From: Cauispirillum nitrogeniifigens
GTDB taxonomy: Bacteria > Pseudomonadota > Alphaproteobacteria > Rhodospirillales > Rhodospirillaceae
NCBI RefSeq assembly: GCF_049800675.1
Contig: NZ_JBLOOT010000002.1
Span: 558,001 to 622,000 of the forward strand
Length of the DNA: 64,000 nt
Direction: 5' to 3'
Shown here: one piece after another, positions 42,879-50,540 of the stretch
How the letters are laid out: each line of letters begins with the position of its first letter
How positions within the stretch are numbered: the first letter of the stretch is position 1
Notes under the pieces: generated by a model
Seen by the model: the letters and a program-made list of their open reading frames with translations, nothing else
Told to the model about the DNA's origin: nothing
Databases searched by the model: none
Made by a program: the position numbers and the translations under genes

Positions 42879-44121
42879 GGCCCAAGTCGCGGCGGTCGAT
42901 GCCCGTGCGGAGGGACTGGCGCTCGACGGGCTGCGGCGGGTCGCCTTCACCCCCGCCAGCGGCCGCTTCGTCATGGTGGTCAACCCCAAGGCGGCGTGCT
43001 CCAGCTTCAAGTATGCCGTCTGGGAGGCCGAGCATCGCCATGGCCTGACTCCATTCCCGCCGCCGCCGGCCCGTGCCCGAGGGGCCATTCACCGCCGGGA
43101 GAAGACGGCGCTGCCGCGCACCGACATGGCCCGCCTGAGTGGGCTCATCGGCGGGACGCCGTTCTACACGGTGGTGCGCAACCCCTACACGCGGCTGCTG
43201 TCGGCCTGGCTCGACAAGATCGCCGGCGACAAGAAGGAAAAGCGCGGCCTGCTGCTGCGCATGGGCTACACCAGCAACCGGCCGATCCCGTTTGACGCCT
43301 TCGTGGAGTTCGTCGCCGCCACCGCGTCGTCGGAACTGGACCCGCACTGGGCGCCCCAGGCCTACCTGACCCAGTACCGCTTCCTGCCCTACGCCGGTGT
43401 CGGGGCGGTGGAGGATCTGGGGCGGTTCCTCCGCCACCTTCTGGCCCGGCACTATGGGGAGGCCGCGGACGGCGGCGAGACCATCCGGGCCTACCGGCCG
43501 CATTCGACGGGCGCCAGCGCCGCCCTGGGCAGCCACTACACGCCGCGCACCCTTGCCCTGGTGCGCCGGCGCTACGCCGACGACTTCGCGCTTTTCGGCT
43601 ATCCCGAGGACCCGGCGCGGGCCGGGGAGGCGCCGCAGCCACCCGCCGCGCCCGTGACGCCGGGGGGCGAGGTCCTGGTTCGGGCGGCGCTGGCGGGCTG
43701 GAATGCCGTGCAGGACGGCGGAACGCGCCGGGCGGTTCCGGGACTGCGCCGTCACCGCGACCTGGTGGCGGCGCGCGCGGTTCTGGCGGCGGCCCCGCAG
43801 GGCGAGGCCGGTCTTCTCGCGCTGGCGGGGAGGGTGGATCTTGCCCTGGGGCGGTCCGCCACCGCCGAGGATCTGCTGCGGCGGGCGATTGCCGCCGGCA
43901 GCGACGAGGCGGCGACGTACACGGCGCTGGCATCCTGTCTGGTCAGACAGGGGCGCCGCGATCAGGCGATGGCGGCGGTGGCCGACGCCGTCGCCATCGC
44001 CGGTCTGTCGCCGCTGGTCCTGCGGGCGGCGGCGCGCCTGGCCGCCGCCGCCGGGCGCACGGAGGCGGCGCTGCGCTATGGCGCCCTGGCCAGCCTCCCC
44101 CCCATCGACCTGGCGTCCTGA
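42868..44121 (+). CDS. Sulfotransferase fused to a TPR-like C-terminal domain
   Basis: A 417-residue protein. The N-terminal sulfotransferase has VMVVNPKAACSSFKYAV (phosphosulfate binding) and TPFYTVVRNPYTRLLSAW (3'-phosphate binding), as in the Sulfotransfer_2 family. The C-terminal 170 residues form helical repeats (AARAVLAAAPQGEAGLLALAGRVDLALGRSATAEDLL...) resembling TPR. GGAGG at 42854-42858 lies 9 bases before ATG 42868, which is preferred to a GTG at 42862. It overlaps the acyltransferase end by 11 bases. Confidence 0.78.
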   Translation: MSSEAQVAAVDARAEGLALDGLRRVAFTPASGRFVMVVNPKAACSSFKYAVWEAEHRHGLTPFPPPPARARGAIHRREKTALPRTDMARLSGLIGGTPFYTVVRNPYTRLLSAWLDKIAGDKKEKRGLLLRMGYTSNRPIPFDAFVEFVAATASSELDPHWAPQAYLTQYRFLPYAGVGAVEDLGRFLRHLLARHYGEAADGGETIRAYRPHSTGASAALGSHYTPRTLALVRRRYADDFALFGYPEDPARAGEAPQPPAAPVTPGGEVLVRAALAGWNAVQDGGTRRAVPGLRRHRDLVAARAVLAAAPQGEAGLLALAGRVDLALGRSATAEDLLRRAIAAGSDEAATYTALASCLVRQGRRDQAMAAVADAVAIAGLSPLVLRAAARLAAAAGRTEAALRYGALASLPPIDLAS

Positions 44122-44138
44122 ACAGAGGCCGGCGCTGA

Positions 44139-45137
44139 TCAGGCCTTGCCCGTGCCGTCCGCAGTGGATGAGCGCGCGACCATGGCCTTGAACAGCCGCT
44201 TGTCGCGGGACAGCCATTCCCGGACGGGCCGAGGCAGCGAGTCGCCCCGCGCGCCCAGGCTGTGGCCGACGATCAGGGCGACGTCCTCGGCCATGCGGTG
44301 CAGGGTCGCGCCCAGCGGAGCCTTGTTGGCGCGGCCCCAGGTCCAGTCGTTGCGGGCCAGCCGCCAGCCGATCAGCAGCGCGCCGCCGACCGACTTGGCG
44401 CCCAGGCGGTAGCCGAACAGGGTGCGGAAGGACAGGGCTTCGTCGAAGGCCCGTTGCAGGCGCTCGAACACCCCGTAGTCGTGGGAATGGTAGACCACGG
44501 CGTCGTGGGCGTAAGCCTTGTGCCAGCCGGCCTCGATGATGCGCAGGGCCCAGATCTGATCCTCGGCGAAGTCGACATCGGGGTAGGGGATCTGCTCCCA
44601 CACGCTGCGCCGCAGGCAGGAGTTGTTGTCGGAATAGAAGTGCAACACTTGCCGCCAGCCGATGTCGTTGGCGAAGCGCTCGGGGTCCATCTCCCGCGAC
44701 ACCACCAGCGGCAGGTTCAGGAAGCCGGCGAAGTGGCCGGTCAGGTCGCGGTGGGTGAAGGGCGATGCCTCGGGATAGGCCAGATGCCGCCCGAAGGCGC
44801 CGGCGATGCGCTCGTCCTGCTCCACCGCGCCGACCAGGGTGCGCAGCCATGCCCGGTCCTCGGGCAGGGCGTCGTGGGTCAGCAGGGCGCAGAATTCGCC
44901 GCGGGCCTCGGCGATGGCCCGGTTGCGGGTGCGGCCGTGGCCGAACTCCGCCGGCGGGATCTCGATCAGGCGGACAGACGGGCGGGCGCGCACCACGTCC
45001 AGCGTGCCGTCGGACGAGCCGCTGTCGATGACGATGACTTCAAAGGGCCAGGGCGTGTCCTGCTCAAGGACGCGGTCCAGGACCTTCTCGAACAGCCGCC
45101 CGGCGTTCTTGGTCGGAATGATGACGGACGCCTTCAT
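44139..45137 (-). CDS. GT2-family glycosyltransferase (rhamnosyltransferase-like)
   Basis: A 332-residue GT-A enzyme starting MKASVIIPTKNAGRLFEKVLD, with VIVIDSGSSDGTLDVV, GHGRTRNRAIAEARGEF, LTHDALPED (metal/donor site) and SDNNSCLRRSVWEQIPYPDVDFAEDQIWALRI. This matches rhamnosyltransferases and related inverting GT2 enzymes. The start overlaps the galE stop by ATGA. dTDP-rhamnose from rfbA products is a plausible donor. Confidence 0.88.
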   Translation of the reverse strand: MKASVIIPTKNAGRLFEKVLDRVLEQDTPWPFEVIVIDSGSSDGTLDVVRARPSVRLIEIPPAEFGHGRTRNRAIAEARGEFCALLTHDALPEDRAWLRTLVGAVEQDERIAGAFGRHLAYPEASPFTHRDLTGHFAGFLNLPLVVSREMDPERFANDIGWRQVLHFYSDNNSCLRRSVWEQIPYPDVDFAEDQIWALRIIEAGWHKAYAHDAVVYHSHDYGVFERLQRAFDEALSFRTLFGYRLGAKSVGGALLIGWRLARNDWTWGRANKAPLGATLHRMAEDVALIVGHSLGARGDSLPRPVREWLSRDKRLFKAMVARSSTADGTGKA

Positions 45138-46126
45138 GCCGGGGCTCCCGTGCATTCCCAGCGCCAGGCATCGGCGATCTGGTCGGCCAGGGCGGGGCGG
45201 CGCGGCACCCAGCCGAGAAGGGCCCGCGCCTTCGCGGCATCGCCGACCAGCACCGGCGGATCGCCGGGCCGGCGCGGTTCGGTGATGGCGGGGATGGCGT
45301 GGCCGGTCACGGCGCGGGCGGTGTCGATGACCTCGCGCACGGAATACCCCGCCCCGTTGCCCAGGTTGAGTTCCAGGCTGTCGCCGCCGGCCAGCAGGTG
45401 GCGCAGGGCCAGGACATGGGCGTCGGCCAGGTCGCAGACGTGGATGTAGTCGCGGATGCAGGTGCCGTCCGGCGTGGGATAGTCGTCGCCAAAGACGCGG
45501 ATGCAGTCGCGCCGGCCCGCCGCCACCTGGAGAACCAGCGGGATGAGGTGGGTTTCCGGCTCGTGCCGTTCCCCCACCTGGGCCTCGGGATCGGCCCCGG
45601 CGGCGTTGAAGTAGCGCAGCACCGCCGATCGCAGGCCGAGCGCCGGCCCGGCATCGCGCAGCAGTCCCTCGACCGCCAGCTTGGTGGCGCCATAGGGGTT
45701 GATGGGCCGCTGCGGGTGATCCTCGGGGATGGGCACGGTTTCGGGCAGGCCGTAGGTGGCGCAGGTCGACGAGAACACGATGGTCGCGCAGCCGGCGCGC
45801 TCCATGGCCTGCAACAGCGACAGCGTGCCGCAGACGTTGTTGGAATAGAAGTCGTAGGGCCGCTTCACGGACTCGCCGACCTCGGACAAGGCGGCGAAAT
45901 GCATCACCGCCACCGGCCGGTGCGCCGCGAAGGCGGCATCCAGGGCGGCGGCGTCGCGGATGTCGCCTTCCACCAGGGGGCCCCACTGGACCGCCCAGCG
46001 ATGGCCGCGATGGAAGTTGTCGAAGACGACCGGGATGAAGCCTTCGGCCGCCAGTGCCTTGCAGGCATGGCTGCCGATGTATCCTGCCCCGCCGACCACG
46101 AGGATGGTGGCCTTTCCGTTCGACAC
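45134..46126 (-). CDS. galE: UDP-glucose 4-epimerase
   Basis: A 330-residue short-chain dehydrogenase with ILVVGGAGYIGSHACKAL (NAD binding), HFAALSEVGESVKRP, FSSTCATYG and the YxxxK motif in NPYGATKLAVE, plus CIRDYIHVCDLADAHVLAL. It interconverts UDP-glucose and UDP-galactose. The start is GTG 46126, preceded by GGGGGGAT; the frame upstream to 46213 lacks homology. It leads the GT2 gene, with ATGA overlap, suggesting supply of galactose for the same unit. Confidence 0.93.
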   Translation of the reverse strand: MSNGKATILVVGGAGYIGSHACKALAAEGFIPVVFDNFHRGHRWAVQWGPLVEGDIRDAAALDAAFAAHRPVAVMHFAALSEVGESVKRPYDFYSNNVCGTLSLLQAMERAGCATIVFSSTCATYGLPETVPIPEDHPQRPINPYGATKLAVEGLLRDAGPALGLRSAVLRYFNAAGADPEAQVGERHEPETHLIPLVLQVAAGRRDCIRVFGDDYPTPDGTCIRDYIHVCDLADAHVLALRHLLAGGDSLELNLGNGAGYSVREVIDTARAVTGHAIPAITEPRRPGDPPVLVGDAAKARALLGWVPRRPALADQIADAWRWECTGAPA

Positions 46127-46262
46127 GCGTCTATCCCCCCGTTCGCCTGTCCCGCATGCTCCGTCTCCCTGGGCTGCCCGTCGGGGCTGTCCAGGGGGCG
46201 CAAGAGTTATCATGATGCCGCCGGTGGCTCAACGTGCCATGCCGGGACCGGGCCGCCCGCGA
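46127..46262. other. Intergenic region between kpsE-like gene and galE
   Basis: 136 bases, likely holding the galE promoter on the minus strand (ATGATAACTCTT near 46215 on the minus strand is A/T richer). No hairpin with a T-run and no reading frame of interest seen. Confidence 0.3.
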
Positions 46263-47606
46263 TCAGACGCGGGCGTGCTCGCGGATGGCGGAGATGAGGA
46301 AGCCGACGATCAGGTAGCCGATGAGCAACATGGCGAAGGCCGTGAGCGTCTCGGTGACGCCCTCGGGACGGATGGCCTCCTCGGGGACGTGCGGCGAGAC
46401 GAAGTCCACGATGTAGCTGTGTTTGCGGGCGGCGTCGGCGCGCGCCACCTCAAGGCCGGTGAAGGCGGCCTCGAACGCCAGGCGGGCGAACTCCTCCTCG
46501 ATCAACAGCGCCTCGTAGGCGTTCAGGATCTCGGCATAGACCTGGCCGTCCTTGGCCGCCGAGGGGAGCACCGGCCGGACCGGCTGGGCGGCCGGGCGCT
46601 TTTCCTCCGGCGCGGCAAGGCGGCTCCGTTCGGCGGCGATCTGCCGCTCCAGGGTGCCGATCTTGGTGCGCAGGGCGATGACCTTGGGGCTGTCGCTTTG
46701 CATGAAGCTCTGCACCTGCGCCAGTTCGGCGCGGGCCGAGGCAAGCTCCTGCTCCATGGTCGAGACGATGCCGGTGATGGTGGCGGCGGTGCTCTGCGGA
46801 TTGAGTTCGCCGTGCTGGTTGCGGAACTCCAGCAGCTTCAGCCGGATGCCCCGCAGCCGATCCTCGGCGGTGGCGAGTTCGCGCCGGGCGAAGGAAACGG
46901 CGTCCTCGCGGGCCCGCTCGGCCATCTTGTTGAGGAGTTCCTCGCTCAGGGTCAGCAGCGACTGGGCGAGGCTGGTGGAGAACTCCGGGTCGAAGGCTTC
47001 GGTGCGGATGATCAGGATCTGTCCGTCGGGCTCGATCTCCGCCTCGACGCGCGCGGCGTAGTAGTCCGCCAGCTTCTCCTTCGAGGCGTTCTCGTCCAGG
47101 CGCGACCACCAGTCCACCTCCTCGCCGGAGTAGTGCCCGCGGATGTTCAGCCACTGGTCGAGCGTCCCCAGGGCCTCGGGCGAGGTGACGTAGTTCTGGA
47201 GGACGTAGATCTCTTTCGACCCGCTGCTGCCGGCGACGCCGAGGAAGGCGGAGAACATCGACGTCGCCGCCTCGTCCTTGGCGTGCACCGTCAGGCGGGC
47301 TTCCGAGACGTAGCGCGGCGAGGCAATGAACGCGTGGTACATCGCCACCATCAGGGTCGGCAGCAGGACGAAGACGGACAACCGGAGGAGCATGCGCCGG
47401 ACCAGCGCCCGGCGCCGCTCGTGCAGGCGGTCGGCGTAGTCGGTCTGGGTGGCGGTCAGGACGGGGCGCGGCCGCTCGTCGTCGTCCTCGTCCTCTTCGT
47501 CGTCCAGCGGCTCGGCGGGTTCATCCCAACGCGGCTCGCGCCGGTCGGGGACCTGCGTCTTCCGGCGGGGCGATCGCCGCCGGGCCAAGTCGTCAGTCTT
47601 CGTCAT
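46263..47606 (-). CDS. KpsE/CtrB-like capsule export inner-membrane protein (PCP family)
   Basis: A 447-residue protein: an acidic, charged N-terminus (EPLDDEEDEDDDERPRP), a first membrane helix (LSVFVLLPTLMVAMYHAFI), a long periplasmic part with coiled coil (about 200-330), and a C-terminal helix (LTAFAMLLIGYLIVGFLISAIREHARV). The motif YVSEARLTVH after helix 1 is typical of Wzz/KpsE-type co-polymerases. It should link the ABC transporter to the outer-membrane channel. It is the third gene of the TPR-kpsM/kpsT/kpsE operon, overlapping kpsT by 14 bases. Confidence 0.88.
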   Translation of the reverse strand: MTKTDDLARRRSPRRKTQVPDRREPRWDEPAEPLDDEEDEDDDERPRPVLTATQTDYADRLHERRRALVRRMLLRLSVFVLLPTLMVAMYHAFIASPRYVSEARLTVHAKDEAATSMFSAFLGVAGSSGSKEIYVLQNYVTSPEALGTLDQWLNIRGHYSGEEVDWWSRLDENASKEKLADYYAARVEAEIEPDGQILIIRTEAFDPEFSTSLAQSLLTLSEELLNKMAERAREDAVSFARRELATAEDRLRGIRLKLLEFRNQHGELNPQSTAATITGIVSTMEQELASARAELAQVQSFMQSDSPKVIALRTKIGTLERQIAAERSRLAAPEEKRPAAQPVRPVLPSAAKDGQVYAEILNAYEALLIEEEFARLAFEAAFTGLEVARADAARKHSYIVDFVSPHVPEEAIRPEGVTETLTAFAMLLIGYLIVGFLISAIREHARV

Positions 47607-48243
47607 GATAGAGGATCGCCTCTTCCACATTCGTGAAGGGGATAAGGGTCTGGTTCTTCAGGACAAGCGCGAGGTCGCAGTATTCCCGCAGCATGTCCGG
47701 GTCATGGGTGGCGAGAAACAGCCCCGAGTCCCGGTATACATCCTTGAGCATGAGCCTGCACCGCTCATGGGCGTCCCGGCGTCGCGGCCCGATGGCATCG
47801 TCGATCAGGAAGCACTCGAAACGCAAGGCGTAGGACAGTGCATAGGCCACGCGCGCGCGCAGACCCATGGGATACTTCCCTGTCGGCAGGTCTTCGTACT
47901 CCCCCAGGTCGGCAAACGCGAGCACGGAGTCGATGACCTCCAGCGGGTCGGCTTCGTAGATGCGGGCGAAGAACGCGGCGTTCTCGGCCGCCGTCAGCTT
48001 GACGTTCACCGCGCCCAGGTAGCCCACGGGGGGCGAGATGACGCCCTCGCGCACGATCTGGCCGATCGTCGGGGGGGTCCGCCCGGCGATCATGTTCACC
48101 ACCGTGCTCAGGCCGGACTTGGGCGCGCCCAGCAGGCCGACCCGGCGGTCGGTGGGCACCGACAGCGTCGTCGGTTGCAGGATGACGGCGGTCTGATCCC
48201 GGTCGATGACGTACCACTTTCCCACGTCGATGAAGTGGATCAT
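47593..48243 (-). CDS. KpsT-like capsule export ATPase with degenerate active site
   Basis: A 216-residue ABC ATPase of KpsT size. The Walker A is GAPKSGLST (39-47): the glycines are kept but the invariant Lys is Leu45. Signature region is YPMGLRARVAYALSYAL (KpsT form SGMRARLAF), Walker B is CFLIDDAIG with Asp149 in place of the catalytic Glu, and the switch His180 (LATHDPDM) remains. It would power capsule export with the KpsM permease, but ATP hydrolysis looks impaired. ATGA overlap with the upstream permease gene. DNA reads cleanly (CTG at the Leu), so no sign of a sequencing slip. Confidence 0.85.
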   Translation of the reverse strand: MIHFIDVGKWYVIDRDQTAVILQPTTLSVPTDRRVGLLGAPKSGLSTVVNMIAGRTPPTIGQIVREGVISPPVGYLGAVNVKLTAAENAAFFARIYEADPLEVIDSVLAFADLGEYEDLPTGKYPMGLRARVAYALSYALRFECFLIDDAIGPRRRDAHERCRLMLKDVYRDSGLFLATHDPDMLREYCDLALVLKNQTLIPFTNVEEAILYHDED

Positions 48244-50363
48244 TGGCGCAGCAACCTCGCGCGGTGCCGCGACTCAAGGACCAGCCCCATCAACAGCATG
48301 ACCGATCCGACGGCGATGGGGTACTCGATGTTGGCGTCGATGAGGGGGAAGGATGCCTCGGCACCGTTGCGGATGTACTCGATGACATGCAGCAGCGGAT
48401 TGTAGAGCGCGTACTCCCGGACCTCCGGCGGCAGGTCATGGGCTGAGAAGAAGATGCCGGACGTCAGGAACAGGGCACGGCTGATCACGCCGGAGAGGAG
48501 GCTCAACGTCGTGCGCCAGAACGAGATCGCCACTTCCATGATCATGCCTATGCCGACGGCGAGCAGGATCAGGACGCCCACGCCGGCGATCACCTGCAAC
48601 GGCTTGTCGACGTAGAGTTCGAAGTCCAGGTACAGCAGGATGACAGAAAAGATCGCCAGGGTGATGCACTGGGTCACCAGATCGAACAGGCAGAGCGCGA
48701 CGCGGACGTCGAGGGGCCGCACGCTGGAGAACGCCAGCACCCCCTGGCTGACCTTGGATGCTTTCTCGATGCTGATCCACACGGCGTTGAAGAAATGCCA
48801 TGCCACCAGGCCGGTCATCAGGAACAGGGCCAGCGGCATGTCGCCCGGCTGGCGATTGCGGATCACCGTCATGATGAACATCATCAATGCCAAACCGATC
48901 ATCGGCGGGATGATGGCCATCAGGTAGCCGAGCTTCCGCGCCCCGAATTTGACCCGCGCCTGGCGCTGCATGAGGGCGTTCACCACGACCACGTGCCGAT
49001 ACAGGCTGGACAGGAAACTGGGCGTCTGCGCGACGTAGTCCTTGCCATGGAGAAAGGCGAAGGGGTTGGCGCCGTCCTCGCCCCGGCCGGCGGCATTGCG
49101 GGCGCGGCGCACCCACAGGGCGATGTCGGGCAGCGTGGGGTCGCGGCGTTGCGCGGCCTCCATCGCCTCGACCGCCTCGGCGGCGCGTCCGCTGCGGTAC
49201 AGCGCCTGGCCGAGCAGGAAGGCGGCGGCGGCCGGGGTGTCATCCTTCAGGGCGTCGGACAGGTACGGCAGGGCGGGCGTGAACATGTTCAGGCGGAACA
49301 GGGTCTCGCCCATCAGCAGGCGCGCCTGGGCGTGGTCCGGGTGCGCCGCGAGAAGGGTTTCGAGATCGCTCCGGGCCTTGGCCGGCTGATCCAGCCGCAG
49401 GCGTCCCTCCGCCCGTGCCAGGCGCGCGGGAAGGGAGGTGGGGTGACTGTGGAGAGCGTAGGTGAGGTGACGCTCGGCGGCCTCGTCGTCGCCCTCGGCC
49501 TGGTGGCACAGGGCCAGCGTCAGGTTCAGGGCGTGCGATTTCTTCGCCTGCGGCAGATCGGCGGCGGTGCGGGCGGCCCGTAGCGCGGGCGCGGCGGCTC
49601 CGGCGGCCAGATACTGGCCGGCCACGGCGAGCAGCAGGCCAGGCTGGGCGCCCGCCGCCGTTTCCGCCTGCCGGAGAAGCTGCGTGGCGATCCTGGGATT
49701 GCCCATGGCGATTTGCAGGCGCGCGGCGCGGACGTTCAGCCGGGCGTCGTCGGGCATGCGGTTGGCGGCCATGGTCAGGATCTTGGCCGCCGCCTCCCTG
49801 TCCCCCAACCGCTGGCGGGCCCGGCCGAGGACGACCAGCGCCGACAGGCTGGCGGGTGGCCGCTTGCCCCCCTTGAAGGCCAGCGGGCCGAGGACGTCCA
49901 CCGCTTCGGCCATGCGGCGCTGCTGGAAAAGGGCACAGCCCAGCGACAGCAGGGCGCTGTCCGAGCGGCCATCGGCGTCGTGCAGAGCCCTGCGGGCTTC
50001 GACCTCGGCGGCCACGCCGCGGCCCAGCCGCACCAGGACGCGGGCATGTTCCTCGCGCGCCATCAGGGACGCGGGATGCTCCCGCACGGCCCGGCGGAGG
50101 GCCAGTTGCGCCGCCACCGGCCGATCAAGCGCCTCGAACGCCTGGGCCAGGCTCAGCAGGGTTTCCACCGGGGCGGACACATGCCGCGCGGCGCGCCGCA
50201 AGGGGGCGATCGCCTCGCGCGGGCGGCCCAGCAGGAGCAGGCAGGAGGCGCTGAGGCGCAGCGCGTCCTGATGGTCGGGGTCGGAGGACAGGACCACGCC
50301 CAGCACGCTCAGGCACTGTTCGAACCTGCCGTACTGGAAAAGGCGCAGACCTTCTTCAAACAT
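48240..50363 (-). CDS. TPR-KpsM fusion: capsule export permease with large N-terminal TPR domain
   Basis: A 707-residue protein. Residues 1-440 are TPR repeats (for example FEEGLRLFQYGRFEQCLSVLGVVLSSDPDHQDALRL, ALVVLGRARQRLGDREAAAKIL, ARLLMGETLFRLNMFTPALPYL). From about 445 an ABC-2 permease follows (LSSLYRHVVVVNALMQRQARVKFGARKLGYLMAIIPPMIGLALMMF, then WHFFNAVWISIEKAS, and RALFLTSGIFFSAHDLPPEVREYALYNPLLHVIEYIRNG), matching KpsM. Ordinary KpsM proteins are about 260 residues and lack a TPR domain. First gene of the exporter operon. Confidence 0.88.
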   Translation of the reverse strand: MFEEGLRLFQYGRFEQCLSVLGVVLSSDPDHQDALRLSASCLLLLGRPREAIAPLRRAARHVSAPVETLLSLAQAFEALDRPVAAQLALRRAVREHPASLMAREEHARVLVRLGRGVAAEVEARRALHDADGRSDSALLSLGCALFQQRRMAEAVDVLGPLAFKGGKRPPASLSALVVLGRARQRLGDREAAAKILTMAANRMPDDARLNVRAARLQIAMGNPRIATQLLRQAETAAGAQPGLLLAVAGQYLAAGAAAPALRAARTAADLPQAKKSHALNLTLALCHQAEGDDEAAERHLTYALHSHPTSLPARLARAEGRLRLDQPAKARSDLETLLAAHPDHAQARLLMGETLFRLNMFTPALPYLSDALKDDTPAAAAFLLGQALYRSGRAAEAVEAMEAAQRRDPTLPDIALWVRRARNAAGRGEDGANPFAFLHGKDYVAQTPSFLSSLYRHVVVVNALMQRQARVKFGARKLGYLMAIIPPMIGLALMMFIMTVIRNRQPGDMPLALFLMTGLVAWHFFNAVWISIEKASKVSQGVLAFSSVRPLDVRVALCLFDLVTQCITLAIFSVILLYLDFELYVDKPLQVIAGVGVLILLAVGIGMIMEVAISFWRTTLSLLSGVISRALFLTSGIFFSAHDLPPEVREYALYNPLLHVIEYIRNGAEASFPLIDANIEYPIAVGSVMLLMGLVLESRHRARLLRQ

Positions 50364-50540
50364 GCCGGGATTTCACATTGTTGCCGCAAGCATCTGCGAG
50401 CGCCTGAACTTGACGCAGGCGCAGTAACGGCCTGCCGGAAGGCGAGCTTCTTGGTAGCAGATCACTCCCCGCCACGCAACGACGGGCTGGGCTCGCTCTG
50501 CCTGAAGCGATCCCGGCGGGGACCGTTGCAGGCCGGCGCC
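50364..50540. other. Intergenic region upstream of the capsule exporter operon
   Basis: 177 bases between the TPR-kpsM start and the next glycosyltransferase stop, both minus. It should hold the exporter promoter. A run around 50455-50530 resembles decayed dispersed-repeat sequence but is not clear. No gene recognised. Confidence 0.3.

Noticed and set aside
50455..50530. Possible decayed dispersed repeat (reads SPPRNDG-like when translated)
   Set aside because: Similarity to known repeat families is weak and the complementary half is not clear.
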